From the NCBI RefSeq assembly GCF_018424685.1, contig NZ_QTKX01000002.1, positions 496,001-560,000 on the forward strand: a stretch of DNA of 64,000 bases. Reading direction: 5' to 3'. The notes under the pieces were generated by a model. It saw nothing but the letters and a program-made list of their open reading frames with translations, ran no database searches and was not told where the DNA came from. The position numbers were made by a program, and so were the translations under genes. Source of the DNA: Mesobacillus boroniphilus. Lineage in GTDB: Bacteria > Bacillota > Bacilli > Bacillales > Cytobacillaceae. Below, one piece after another: positions 1 through 9,810 of the stretch (its first letter is position 1; each line of letters begins with the position of its first letter).

Positions 1-3000
1 TCTCAAGTTTTTTATCCACTTGGTAATGCACTAGCTTCAACAAGTGTTCTCCCTCCTAGTAATCTGGCAGCCCAACTGGTTACCCCAGATGATGTGAAAC
101 TCACATGGAGTGGAGTATATGGTGCGACTGGCTATAACATATACGAAATTACAGAAGGCCAACTAATATTACGTGATAAAACTACAGCTACGAGTTATAA
201 CTTTAATAATCTAGCAGAAGGATCGTACAGGTATGTGGTTTCAACACTTAGTGCAGAAGGAGAATCCGGACCTAGTGCTCCTGTATCTGTCGGTATCGTT
301 TATCCTGAGATGGTTGGACCGACCACTCTTTCCAAGGCAGTATCCAACGGAAATGATATTACTTTAAGCTGGCCTGCATCAACATATGCTGACCAATATC
401 ATATTTATCAACTTTCGGATGATGGCCAAAAATCTTTAATTGCATCACAAACATCAAGATCATATAAGATTACCAATGCTCCTGAAGGAAGCTTTACCTA
501 TGCTGTAACTGCGTCCAACTCCTTGTATGGAGAGTCGGAGCTTTCTCCGTATGTAAAAGTGGATATTGTATATCCAACAATGAATGTTCCAAATAACTTT
601 AGTTATACGATAACAAATGGAAATGATGTAACCCTTAAATGGGATACAGTCTCATATGCAACAGACTATAAAGTATATGAGATTACTACAGAAGGAAAAG
701 TTTTAAGAAACACAGTTGCAGGTACAACGCTAAAATTTACTAATGCTCCAGCAGGTGAATACGTCTACGAAGTTCACTCGAACAGTGACCGGTTCGGAGA
801 GTCAGCAGAGGGTAGCCGAGTGTCAGTCACTATTGGTGAAATTGTCATGACAGCTCCTGAAAATTTCATCTATGAACTTAAGAACATTAATGATATCTAT
901 CTGAAATGGGATAGTGTTGCCTATGCAACCGGCTACAATATCTATGAAATAGTTAACGGGGAAAAACTATTAAAAAGTGAAAAAGTGACTGGTACAAGTA
1001 TTACATATTTAAAATCAGAAGCAGGGAATCATACTTATGTGATTCACTCGTTTAGTGACCGATTTGGCGAGTCTGACGAAGGCAGCCGGGTAGACTTATC
1101 TATCGATCAGGTAACGATGGAAGCACCAGCTAATTTTACACATGAAATCCAAAATGGGAATGATATCGTTTTAAACTGGGAAACCTCTCCAAATGCTACA
1201 GGGTATAAAATCTATCAGGTAGTGGATGGTCAAAAGGTATACAAAGCAACTGTTTCAGATACTTCTTACACGTTCGCAAAAATGCCAGCCGGTGAATACA
1301 CTTACGAAATTCACTCATACTCAAGCAGATTCGGTGAATCCCTAAAGGGGAGGCAGCTTTCAGTTACACTCGTACTACCAGTAATAAAAGCCCCTTCCAA
1401 TTTAAAAGAGACTATCATAAACGAAACTGATTTCACTTTAACTTGGGACTTAGCTGAATATGCGGATAGTTACAGGATATATCAAATGGTTGATGGTCAA
1501 AAAAAATATGTTGCTGCTGTTAGTAATTCAAGTAAAGGATTTACAAGCATGCCGTCTGGAGAGTATACATATATCGTTTACTCATACTCCTCTCGTTTTG
1601 GTCTATCAGACGAAGGGTCACAACTGACGTTTACCTTAAAAGGAAAAACTATGCTTCCTCCTGAAAATCCTGCTTATACAGTCACAAATGGCAATGACAT
1701 TAAGCTCAATTGGACTGCTGCAGAGAATGCAACAGGATACAAAGTATACCAGGTAGTAGGCAGTGAAAAGGTTTTAAAGAAAACAATAACCGGAACGGTT
1801 ACAAGCTTCTTAAACTTACCTGCTGGCGATTATCATTTTGTCATTCATTCAAACTCTACACTTTTTGGTGAGTCGAACGAAGGTTCTGACCTGAAATTCC
1901 AATTGGTCCATCCAGTGATGGAAGCACCTGTGGAAGTAAACCAAAGTGTAAGAAATGGCAATGACCTTGTTCTAAGCTGGACAGAGGTTGAATATGCAGA
2001 CAACTACAAAGTATATGAAATAGTTAACAATGAGAAAGTATTGAAGTATGAAGGTTCTGCATTAGCAAAGGTTATTTATAAAGTGCCAGCAGGAAACCAT
2101 ACTTACATAGTCCATTCTTTCAGTAACCGGTTCGGAGAATCAATAGCAGGTAAACAATTAACGGTAACTATACAAGACTACACTATGGATCCACCTGAGA
2201 TTACAAATCAGACTGTTACAAATGTTAATACTCTAAAACTCGAATGGGCACCTGTTGGATATGCAACAAAATACAATATATATGAAATTATTAACGGAGA
2301 AAAAACACTCAAAACTACAGTAACAGGTACTACCGCAACAATTTTTAATATTTCTGAGGGAGAACATTACTACCAAGTTCATTCTTTTAGTGATCGATTT
2401 GGCGAGTCACCAGAGGGTACTGCAGTACCAGTTGATATTGTTTTTCCCGAAATCAAGTCACCGGAGAGCTTAAATAACGAAATTAAAAAGGGTAACGATG
2501 TAGTTTTAAGTTGGTCAGCTACTGACTTTGCTACAAATTACATGGTGTATGAACTGATTGGTGAAGAGAAAATACTGAAAACAACTGTTGCAGGTTTGAC
2601 GACAACACTGGTAAATGTTTCAGAAGGGAACCATACTTATATTGTTCATACTTATAGTTCAAGGTTTGGAGAATCTCCAGAAGGGAACAGCCTTGTAGTT
2701 TCTGTTATATATCCAACAATGGAGGCTCCTGATAACTTTTCTAATAGTGTTACAAATGGGAATGATGTTATCTTAACATGGGAAAAAGCTGATTATGCAA
2801 CGAACTATAAAGTCTATCAGATTGTTGATAATCAAAAAGTTTTAAAAAGTACTGTAACTGGTACTTCTGTAACATACGAAAATCTTCCTGAAGGTAATTA
2901 TGAATACGAGATACATTCGTATAGCAACCGTTTTGGTGAATCACCAGAAGGTAAATCATTAACCCTTGAAATGGTTCACCCGATCATGCAAGCGCCAGAA

Positions 3001-5577
3001 AATCTGACACACACCATATCAAATGGAAATGATATTACACTTAACTGGAGTGGCGCTTCGTATGCCACCGGTTATAAAGTGTTTCAAATAATCAATGGTG
3101 AAAAAGTTTGGAAGAAAACAGTCTTCGGAACTTCAGTAAGTTTCACTAATATGCCTGAAGAAGATTATGAATTCGAGGTTCATTCATTTAGTAATCGTTT
3201 TGGCGAGTCCCTGGCAGCCTCTGAGTATTCTTTTAACCTGGTCCATCCAACAATGCAGAAACCGGAAAATTTCTATCAAACGATTCTTAATGGAAATGAT
3301 ATCAGGTTGCGCTGGAGTGCAGCTGAATATGCAACTGGTTATAAGATTTATCGTATAACCGATGGGCAAAAAGAATTAGTAAAGACTTTATCAGGATTAA
3401 TCACAACCTTTGTCAATATGCCAGAGGGAGACTACCAATATGAGATTCATTCCTTTAGTGATCGATTCGGCGAATCACCGGAAGGTACAAAGCTAACTTT
3501 CAACCTAACATGGCCTGAAGTGGAAACACCAGTTTTGTCTGGAACAATTTTTAACGTAAACAATATTACGTTGACCTGGCCAGCAACAGCCTGGGCAGAC
3601 GAATACAGGGTTTATCAGATAACAGATGGTAATAGAGTATTAGTTACTAAGGGTACATCAAGAAGTGTTAAAGTATATAATTTAACTGAAAAAACTCATT
3701 CATTCGAGGTAGTTTCCTATAATACTCGCTTTGGAGAATCCAAACCTTCGAATCTGGTGACAGAAACAATTGTTTACCCTGAGATGGAAACACCTAAAGC
3801 AAACTTGATTTTGCTAAGTGACACTAGCGCAAGAATCTACTGGGATTTTGTTACTTATGCAAATGGGTACAATATTTATGAAATCATTGACGGGAAGCCA
3901 GTACTTGTAGCTGAGAAAGTCAATAATCTGTCATATACATTGACAAACCTTTCGTACGCTAACCACCTATACTATGTAACCTCCTACAGCAACTCGTTCG
4001 GTGAGTCCGATCCATCCGAAACGGTACTAGCAAAGTTGATCATCGACGAGGAAGCACCTGTCACTACTTTGGATGCTTCTGCAGATTGGACTAACAAAGT
4101 CGTGACGGTTAATTTGTCGGCTACAGACAATGAAACTGGCGTAGATGCGACATATTATTCTATCGACGGTTCAGACTTTGTTAAAGGCACGACTTTTACA
4201 GTAGAAGATGAAGGAGTACACAAGGTATCTTTCTATTCGATTGATAAAGTAGGCAATAAAGAGGAAATTAAATCTACTGATGTTAAAATCGACAAGACTC
4301 AGCCTGAAACATCTTCGGATCTCAGTGATAACTGGGCAACGGCAGATGTGGTGGTTAAGTTATCTGCAGCGGATCAGCTGAGCAGTGTGGCTAAGACATA
4401 CTACTCTGTAGACGGAACTGAATTTGCTGAAGGTGATACGTTTACAGTATCAGGCGACGGAATTCACAACGTGAAGTTTTTCAGCGTTGATCATGCAGGC
4501 AATGTTGAAGATGTTCAATCTAAGACAGTTAAAATTGACAGCCAGACACCAATGACAAAGTCCAACATTGAAGATAAATGGTATCAAGATGTAGTAACAG
4601 TCGAACTGACTGCAACAGATGACTTAAGTGGAGTTGCTGCAACTTACTATTCATTAGATGGTTTGAATTTCACTGAAGCTACTGAGATCACGCTTGAAGC
4701 TGACGGCATTTACAAAGTTTCCTATTACAGTGTCGATGAAGCAGGCAGCATTGAAGAAACTCAAACGCAAACTGTTAAAATTGACAGTGAAGCTCCAGTA
4801 ACCTCGGACAATGTATCGGATATTTGGTACAACGCCGATGTTGAAGTAGTATTGAGCGCCAAGGACAACTTAAGCACAGTTGACAAAACATACTATTCTA
4901 TCAACGGCTCAGTGTTCATTGAAGGTACAAGCTTCGATGTATCAGAAGAAGGCATTAATGAGGTTATGTATTACAGCGTTGACAAAGCTGGAAATAAAGA
5001 AGAAGCAAAAACAACGCAGGTTAAAATCGATAAATCAGCACCAACGATTTCTGCGGACCTGCAGGAAGAGTATAAACTTGGTTCCGATTTCACCATTTCA
5101 TACACTGCAGCCGATGAACATTCTGGCGTTGCTAGCGAAGAAGTGACGATCAACGGTGTTGCCTATAAAAATGGCGATACAATGACTCTAGACAACCCAG
5201 GTGTTTATACACTAAACATCAAAGTAACTGACCATGCTGGCTGGACAACAACAGTTGAAAAGGAATTTGTCGTCTACATCCCGGCAACTCTTGAGGTGCT
5301 GCCGAAAGTCATTAAAGGCAACAAGGGCATCTTTACAGTCAAGGCGAACCTTCCGGCCGAATTTGCCCGTTCTTCATTCGATGTTCCGACAGCGACATTG
5401 AATGGAGTGGCTCCTAAGGTTGATAATAACGGCTTGTTTAAACAAGCGGATAAAGGCCATTTCAAATTCGAACGTGAGGATTTTGACTGGAAGCCGGGTA
5501 AAGTAGAATTAGAATTCAGAGCATATCTTGATAATGGTTACCTTGTGGTAGGTTCGACTATTGTCGATGTAAAATAA
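1..5577 (+). CDS. Giant surface protein, FN3-like and OmpL47-like modules (5' end outside window)
   Basis: The reading frame is open to base 1 with no stop, so the N-terminus lies before the window; the GTG at 94 is an internal codon. The visible part is at least 1,858 residues. About 15 modules of roughly 95 residues follow one another. Each has a core like NGNDIxLxW, then YAxxYKVYE, then RFGESxEGS, which resembles the fibronectin type III fold. From about base 4050 come four modules with a TYYSxDG core, typical of OmpL47-like bacterial Ig domains, then one divergent Ig-like module and a C-terminal beta-rich tail. No LPXTG motif or SLH domain is seen at the C-terminus. It is probably secreted and extended; the missing N-terminus may carry an enzyme or anchor. 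A strong terminator follows. The exact ligand or function cannot be told. Confidence 0.85.
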   Translation, partial: SQVFYPLGNALASTSVLPPSNLAAQLVTPDDVKLTWSGVYGATGYNIYEITEGQLILRDKTTATSYNFNNLAEGSYRYVVSTLSAEGESGPSAPVSVGIVYPEMVGPTTLSKAVSNGNDITLSWPASTYADQYHIYQLSDDGQKSLIASQTSRSYKITNAPEGSFTYAVTASNSLYGESELSPYVKVDIVYPTMNVPNNFSYTITNGNDVTLKWDTVSYATDYKVYEITTEGKVLRNTVAGTTLKFTNAPAGEYVYEVHSNSDRFGESAEGSRVSVTIGEIVMTAPENFIYELKNINDIYLKWDSVAYATGYNIYEIVNGEKLLKSEKVTGTSITYLKSEAGNHTYVIHSFSDRFGESDEGSRVDLSIDQVTMEAPANFTHEIQNGNDIVLNWETSPNATGYKIYQVVDGQKVYKATVSDTSYTFAKMPAGEYTYEIHSYSSRFGESLKGRQLSVTLVLPVIKAPSNLKETIINETDFTLTWDLAEYADSYRIYQMVDGQKKYVAAVSNSSKGFTSMPSGEYTYIVYSYSSRFGLSDEGSQLTFTLKGKTMLPPENPAYTVTNGNDIKLNWTAAENATGYKVYQVVGSEKVLKKTITGTVTSFLNLPAGDYHFVIHSNSTLFGESNEGSDLKFQLVHPVMEAPVEVNQSVRNGNDLVLSWTEVEYADNYKVYEIVNNEKVLKYEGSALAKVIYKVPAGNHTYIVHSFSNRFGESIAGKQLTVTIQDYTMDPPEITNQTVTNVNTLKLEWAPVGYATKYNIYEIINGEKTLKTTVTGTTATIFNISEGEHYYQVHSFSDRFGESPEGTAVPVDIVFPEIKSPESLNNEIKKGNDVVLSWSATDFATNYMVYELIGEEKILKTTVAGLTTTLVNVSEGNHTYIVHTYSSRFGESPEGNSLVVSVIYPTMEAPDNFSNSVTNGNDVILTWEKADYATNYKVYQIVDNQKVLKSTVTGTSVTYENLPEGNYEYEIHSYSNRFGESPEGKSLTLEMVHPIMQAPENLTHTISNGNDITLNWSGASYATGYKVFQIINGEKVWKKTVFGTSVSFTNMPEEDYEFEVHSFSNRFGESLAASEYSFNLVHPTMQKPENFYQTILNGNDIRLRWSAAEYATGYKIYRITDGQKELVKTLSGLITTFVNMPEGDYQYEIHSFSDRFGESPEGTKLTFNLTWPEVETPVLSGTIFNVNNITLTWPATAWADEYRVYQITDGNRVLVTKGTSRSVKVYNLTEKTHSFEVVSYNTRFGESKPSNLVTETIVYPEMETPKANLILLSDTSARIYWDFVTYANGYNIYEIIDGKPVLVAEKVNNLSYTLTNLSYANHLYYVTSYSNSFGESDPSETVLAKLIIDEEAPVTTLDASADWTNKVVTVNLSATDNETGVDATYYSIDGSDFVKGTTFTVEDEGVHKVSFYSIDKVGNKEEIKSTDVKIDKTQPETSSDLSDNWATADVVVKLSAADQLSSVAKTYYSVDGTEFAEGDTFTVSGDGIHNVKFFSVDHAGNVEDVQSKTVKIDSQTPMTKSNIEDKWYQDVVTVELTATDDLSGVAATYYSLDGLNFTEATEITLEADGIYKVSYYSVDEAGSIEETQTQTVKIDSEAPVTSDNVSDIWYNADVEVVLSAKDNLSTVDKTYYSINGSVFIEGTSFDVSEEGINEVMYYSVDKAGNKEEAKTTQVKIDKSAPTISADLQEEYKLGSDFTISYTAADEHSGVASEEVTINGVAYKNGDTMTLDNPGVYTLNIKVTDHAGWTTTVEKEFVVYIPATLEVLPKVIKGNKGIFTVKANLPAEFARSSFDVPTATLNGVAPKVDNNGLFKQADKGHFKFEREDFDWKPGKVELEFRAYLDNGYLVVGSTIVDVK

Positions 5578-5586
5578 GCAAACAGC

Positions 5587-5618
5587 AAAGGCCCCTCGAA
5601 ATGAGGGGCCTTTCTTTT
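5587..5618. terminator. Rho-independent terminator, probably bidirectional
   Basis: AAAGGCCCCTC and GAGGGGCCTTT pair around a short loop and are followed by CTTTTT. It sits between convergent genes and has A-rich sequence on the other side, so it can serve both. Confidence 0.9.
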
Positions 5619-5634
5619 TAATCTTCGGGATACA

Positions 5635-6438
5635 TTACATGATTCTGGCAGCTTCATCATTAAGGTTCATCAACTCTAGCTGATTTTGCAAATATTGTTT
5701 GAGGTCAATGTTATCAAAAATCAACCCAAATGATTGGGCATCGCGAAGGAACTTTAATTTTGCCTCCGGTGGAGCTGCCTTAAAAAATTCCTCAACCTGA
5801 TTCAGCTCTAGATTTTGATCTCTGCTTACTTCCATTATCGGATGGCTGCTGCTGCCAGAAATCGCACTGGCAATTCCTATTCCATCACCTGTTTCAAGTG
5901 CAGTCGCTTCCGATCGATCCTCTTTCAAACTCTTATAATATACAAGTAAATCCTCAATATGCTCCAAATTAAACGCATTTTTAAAAATGTTCCTTACTTC
6001 TTGGGAAACTGGATCATCAGAAGCATTCGCTTCAGCCCTTTTAAAGTCATCTTCTGTTGAATTCATATCGAGTACTTCCACAGAAGCAGGATAGGAGTAT
6101 ATAAGCTTAAAAAAATCACTTAAGTTCCGTGCGACGATTTTTACCGGGTCATCAAAATCCATTGGTGATACCCGGACAATATATGACTCCTCTAAATCCT
6201 CGACCAATCCAAAATCGGTGAGGAAGCCGAAGTGGATGCCATCCGAACCAGGACGGGCAAAAGTAATTAAATCAATTGGTGTGTTCAGATAACGCTGGTC
6301 TACCTCGTCTAATGAAAAGTACAAACCAAATAAATCCCCGTAAGGCAGCAGGTCTCTTTGTTCAAGTTCCTTTTGCAAATCAATTAGCTTTATTAATGTC
6401 TCTGGAACAGCGTATTTCCCATAATTGCGATTAACCAC
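5635..6438 (-). CDS. SUKH/SMI1-KNR4-like hypothetical protein
   Basis: A 267-residue soluble protein without signal peptide or membrane segment. Its first 150 residues (acidic patches, then PIDLITFARPGSDGIHFGF, then IVRVSP, then an aromatic-rich SDFFKLI) recall the SUKH fold, but the match is by eye only. SUKH proteins often act as immunity proteins or scaffold domains; no toxin gene is visible nearby. The start chosen is the GTG at 6438, because GGAGAG lies 8 bases before it; a TTG at 6453 would add five residues but lacks a well-placed ribosome site. It is convergent with the giant surface protein and divergent from the flagellar cluster. Confidence 0.6.
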   Translation of the reverse strand: MVNRNYGKYAVPETLIKLIDLQKELEQRDLLPYGDLFGLYFSLDEVDQRYLNTPIDLITFARPGSDGIHFGFLTDFGLVEDLEESYIVRVSPMDFDDPVKIVARNLSDFFKLIYSYPASVEVLDMNSTEDDFKRAEANASDDPVSQEVRNIFKNAFNLEHIEDLLVYYKSLKEDRSEATALETGDGIGIASAISGSSSHPIMEVSRDQNLELNQVEEFFKAAPPEAKLKFLRDAQSFGLIFDNIDLKQYLQNQLELMNLNDEAARIM

Positions 6439-6556
6439 TGAGCCACTCTCCAATAATTCATTTTACCTTTTATTATTCTCCAGACTCCTAGCCGTTCCTT
6501 CCCGCCTGGCTTAAAAGATTGCAAACATTCCCAGCAATCTAGTCATATATTCACAT

Positions 6557-6582
6557 TCAAAAAATCAGATAGAAGCCGATAC
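6557..6582 (+). promoter_or_regulatory. Candidate SigD promoter
   Basis: The -10 reads GCCGATAC (consensus GCCGATAT), with TCAA (consensus TAAA) 14 bases upstream. It lies 34 bases before the fliK/ylqG-like gene, which fits the flagellar regulon. The weak -35 makes it less certain than the two other SigD sites in this cluster. Confidence 0.55.
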
Positions 6583-6616
6583 AATTAGTAGATTTATATG
6601 TTCGGAGTGTGTTGAG

Positions 6617-9013
6617 ATGATACAGGTAACAAATCATTCGGTTTCAAGACAGATAAATGAAAGCACGACTCGGATCAATACCGGCGATGTTACACCGGTG
6701 CTGATCAAGGATAGAACCGGAGCGAATGAGGCGACGGTGATCATCAAGGGCCAGGAGTATAAAGCTCAGTTTGAAGGCTCGGTGCCTGCTTCAGACCGTA
6801 CCCTGGCTGAAGTCGTCGGAATGCCTGAAAAAGGAAAGGTTGTATTACGCCAGGCAGATATGCCCTCGTCTCTACAACGTCCAGAAGTCCAAACCATTGA
6901 TACACGTCTTACTAAGGCTGGAATCGATCCAGCTAAAAACATAGATTTGAAGAATGCTGTGAAAATACTTGATGCAAAGTCTATTTCTTTATCAAAAGAC
7001 AGTCTTCAAGTGTTGCAGAAATTCATGAATGAAGCACCTGGAACCATCCAGGAAAAAATTGAAACGGTAAAAGTGATTGCCCAAAAGAGCCTGCCGGTGA
7101 CAGCTCAGCATTTAAAGTCCATCCATTCGGCGATGCATGGACCTGTACTAAAAAATGCGCTGCTCGAACTTGCGGCAGGAAATGAAATGAAACTTGATTC
7201 CCCACAGCCAGCAGCTAAGCCAGAAACATCCCAGACGGCGCCTGGGAGGCAGGCAGCAAACGGCAGTGCACGCCCTTCAAATATAGAACATGTACTGCAG
7301 CAAGTTAAGAACGGGCCCATCCCTGCAAAAGAAATTCAAAGAATTGTTGCTGAAGCTGGAAACAAGTCCAATCCAGAAGTACAGACGCTAAAACAAGAGA
7401 TCCTCAAGGCTTTGCAAATCCATGAAGCTGGGACAGAGCGCATCAACCAGGCCAATGCAAATCAAGATAAAACCAAAGTGGCGCAACTGGTGGCAGATGG
7501 CCAGAAGCTGCAGCAAATTTCAGCCGCAAGGCTTGCCCAATCACTGGGAAGCCTGGTTACTCTCTTAGAGGCAGATAAAGAGCAAATTAGCCAAAGTCTA
7601 TTAAACTTTCACTCTTCTATTAAAGATGCCCAAAAAGAATCTTCCGTTGAAAAGATGCTGCAAAGTATTGGCCAGGCTATTGAAAGTTTTGAAGATACAC
7701 TCGATTTAACACAGTTAAAGTCTTCTTTTGAAAAAGCACACCTGCTATCGGAGCAAGGAAGGGAGCTTGCAGCCCGAAAAGCAGTAGCAGAGTCCGTCAG
7801 CCAGCTCGAGAAGCAGCATCCGATTTTACAAAAGAATGCGGACCCGCATGCATTGACAGATGCTGAACAGTACGCAATCAATGAATCACTTCAAACACTG
7901 GGACTCCAGTCGAAGGCCATTTTGGTTACGGAAATCTCCAAAAAACTCTCGCAGATGGCGATCGATTTTAAAAAAATCAAGCAGGATATTACAAGGAATC
8001 TGGATAATATCTCGAGCCTGATCGAACAAAGCGGCAGCAAGGTTACGGCCAGGCAGATGCTTGATACGACTATCAACAAGCTCGATAATGCCATATTAAA
8101 AAGCAATTTCATGCTGTATACAGATATGCTGACTGAGAAAAAAATGCTGAATGCCAGCTCCCGTTTGAATGAAGCGAGAAACCTTCTGGCGAAAGGCGAT
8201 TTCAGTCAGGCAAGCCAGATTGTAAAAGAAGTGAAAACAGTCCTTGATCAAATCATTTTTAAGCCGTCGACTACAAGAGTGCAGAACTTCGTCAGTGAAC
8301 AAAGCTTCTTAAAGTCTGCGCCAACGATGGATGAGCAGCTGGCCTATAGCATCAAGCAGGCAGTCAGGCCGATGCCTGACCAGGATTATTCATCTCGCCA
8401 GGTGTTTGAATCACTGAAACGATTGGGCCTGACACATGAAAATGATGCTGCAAACAATCTGGTGTTCGGTTCAAAAGGGAATCAAGAGGAACTTAGTCCT
8501 AATGTTAAATCGCTGCTGATCAAAATGAGCCAGGAAGGTGAAGGGCAGGCAAAAGCGGAACAGGCCCTTTCCAGCCTGACTGGCCAGCAGCTGCTGAATA
8601 AGCAGGATTCAGCAGGAATGCAAAACCTGTTCATGCAAATGCCTTTCCTCCTGAATCAGAAAATGGAAAATATCAAGGTGTTCATCAACTCCCAGAAGTC
8701 CGGGGGAAAAATCGATTGGGAGAATTGCAGCCTTTATTTTGTCCTTGAAACAAAGAAACTCGGTGAGGTGGGCATCCTTGTTACGGCACAGAATCGCAAT
8801 ATCTCGATTACTTTTAACAGCAACAAGGAAAACCTTGAGCAAAAGCTTACGCCATTAACAGAAGTGTCAGCGGAACGCTTGCAGGAGATAGGCTATAAGC
8901 TTGAGGGCCTGAAATCGAAGAAGCTTGCAGAGGCTCAACCTGAATCAAATGGTGAAGAGAAACAGAGTTTAACCCCTGCTTTTACAGAGAAAGGGTATGA
9001 TTTCACAATATGA
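6617..9013 (+). CDS. YlqG/FliK-like protein with C-terminal FliK-type domain
   Basis: 798 residues, Gln-, Lys- and Ala-rich, with long predicted helical and coiled-coil stretches (about 100-600) and no signal peptide or membrane segment. The last 130 residues, around LGEVGILVTAQNRNISITF, resemble the C-terminal domain of flagellar hook-length control proteins (FliK). In B. subtilis the ylqG-ylqH pair has the same arrangement: a FliK-like protein followed at once by a small FlhB C-terminal-like protein. Here the pair has been placed upstream of the flagellin genes. The next gene overlaps by the ATGA quartet. The length is well above usual FliK (about 400-500), so the exact role is uncertain; it may take part in switching export specificity. 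Confidence 0.7.
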   Translation: MIQVTNHSVSRQINESTTRINTGDVTPVLIKDRTGANEATVIIKGQEYKAQFEGSVPASDRTLAEVVGMPEKGKVVLRQADMPSSLQRPEVQTIDTRLTKAGIDPAKNIDLKNAVKILDAKSISLSKDSLQVLQKFMNEAPGTIQEKIETVKVIAQKSLPVTAQHLKSIHSAMHGPVLKNALLELAAGNEMKLDSPQPAAKPETSQTAPGRQAANGSARPSNIEHVLQQVKNGPIPAKEIQRIVAEAGNKSNPEVQTLKQEILKALQIHEAGTERINQANANQDKTKVAQLVADGQKLQQISAARLAQSLGSLVTLLEADKEQISQSLLNFHSSIKDAQKESSVEKMLQSIGQAIESFEDTLDLTQLKSSFEKAHLLSEQGRELAARKAVAESVSQLEKQHPILQKNADPHALTDAEQYAINESLQTLGLQSKAILVTEISKKLSQMAIDFKKIKQDITRNLDNISSLIEQSGSKVTARQMLDTTINKLDNAILKSNFMLYTDMLTEKKMLNASSRLNEARNLLAKGDFSQASQIVKEVKTVLDQIIFKPSTTRVQNFVSEQSFLKSAPTMDEQLAYSIKQAVRPMPDQDYSSRQVFESLKRLGLTHENDAANNLVFGSKGNQEELSPNVKSLLIKMSQEGEGQAKAEQALSSLTGQQLLNKQDSAGMQNLFMQMPFLLNQKMENIKVFINSQKSGGKIDWENCSLYFVLETKKLGEVGILVTAQNRNISITFNSNKENLEQKLTPLTEVSAERLQEIGYKLEGLKSKKLAEAQPESNGEEKQSLTPAFTEKGYDFTI

Positions 9014-9306
9014 ATAATCTTTATTTTAACCAAATCAATCGCAGAGTGGCGAACGGGCCTTCTGCGGCTGTTATTAAATATGACGAGGAGCAGGGGAAAT
9101 CTCCGACGGTCGTTGCGCAGGGAACTGGTGCAGTGGCTGAAAAGATCATCGAAATGGCAAAGAAAAATAATGTCCATCTCCAGGAAGATTCCTCCCTGCT
9201 GCAGGACCTGCTTGATATCGACCTTGGGGATTCCGTACCCCCGCAACTATACGGAGTCGTTGCCGAGATTTTTATTTTGCTGGAAGAATTAGAGAAAAAC
9301 TATTAA
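9010..9306 (+). CDS. FlhB C-terminal-domain-like protein (YlqH/FlhX type)
   Basis: 98 residues matching only the cytosolic C-terminal domain of the flagellar export-gate protein FlhB: it contains VIKYDEEQGKSPTVVAQGTG, then AEKIIEMAKKNNVHLQED, and ends LYGVVAEIFILLEEL. The autocleaving NPTH loop of full FlhB is absent, as is usual for stand-alone FlhX/YlqH proteins, which can substitute for the cleaved FlhB fragment. It is translationally coupled to the preceding FliK-like gene (4-base overlap). Its stop codon overlaps the -35 of the following SigD promoter. Confidence 0.85.
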   Translation: MNNLYFNQINRRVANGPSAAVIKYDEEQGKSPTVVAQGTGAVAEKIIEMAKKNNVHLQEDSSLLQDLLDIDLGDSVPPQLYGVVAEIFILLEELEKNY

Positions 9307-9329
9307 ACTTCGGCGGGTATTGCCGATAA
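9304..9329 (+). promoter_or_regulatory. SigD promoter for the FliS-like/flagellin unit
   Basis: TAAA at 9304-9307, a 14-base spacer, then GCCGATAA at 9322-9329; only the last base departs from the SigD consensus. The TAA of the preceding gene forms part of the -35. Confidence 0.85.
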
Positions 9330-9360
9330 ATACATTAGTTACCATTTACGGAGGTATAAG

Positions 9361-9786
9361 ATGGAGGCACTGACAAAAGACGTCATCTTTAAGAAAAGCC
9401 CCCAGGAGCTAACGGCCCTCCTTTATGAAGGGATCATCGATAACCTGGAACAGGCAATTGAGCTGATCAATGATAAGTCCTATGTGCAGGCAAATGCCAA
9501 GCTGCAGCGGACAAATGATATTTTACATAGGCTTGGAGTCGGGTTGAAGTATGAGGCTGGACCGATTGGCCAGCAGCTCGACATGCTGTATAACTATATG
9601 GCTGACCAAATTATCCAGGCGAATTTGAGAAAGGACACAACCCTTCTCAGAGAAATGATCAATCTAATCCAACCCATCGCCCAGGCATGGAGCGATGTTC
9701 TAAGGAAGAAAGTGAACGTATCTCAATCCAGTACTGTACGAAAAGTGACAGCATATGAAAACAGTGTAATGAGGGTTCAAAATTAA
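9361..9786 (+). CDS. FliS-family flagellar chaperone paralogue
   Basis: 141 residues, all-helical, with the FliS hallmarks: SPQELTALLYEGIIDNLEQA near the start and LDMLYNYMADQIIQANLRKD in the middle. A second, more typical FliS (14276-14680) lies in the cluster. FliS keeps flagellin monomers unassembled in the cytosol and escorts them to the export gate. This copy sits directly upstream of flagellin, behind a SigD promoter, with GGAGG before its ATG. It may be dedicated to this unusually large flagellin, but that is inference. Confidence 0.85.
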   Translation: MEALTKDVIFKKSPQELTALLYEGIIDNLEQAIELINDKSYVQANAKLQRTNDILHRLGVGLKYEAGPIGQQLDMLYNYMADQIIQANLRKDTTLLREMINLIQPIAQAWSDVLRKKVNVSQSSTVRKVTAYENSVMRVQN

Positions 9787-9810
9787 AGAGAGATAGAGGG
9801 AGAATAGAAA

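Noticed and set aside
94..4035. FN3-like modules as a DNA tandem repeat
   Set aside because: The modules are alike at protein level but well diverged in DNA, so they were treated as domains.
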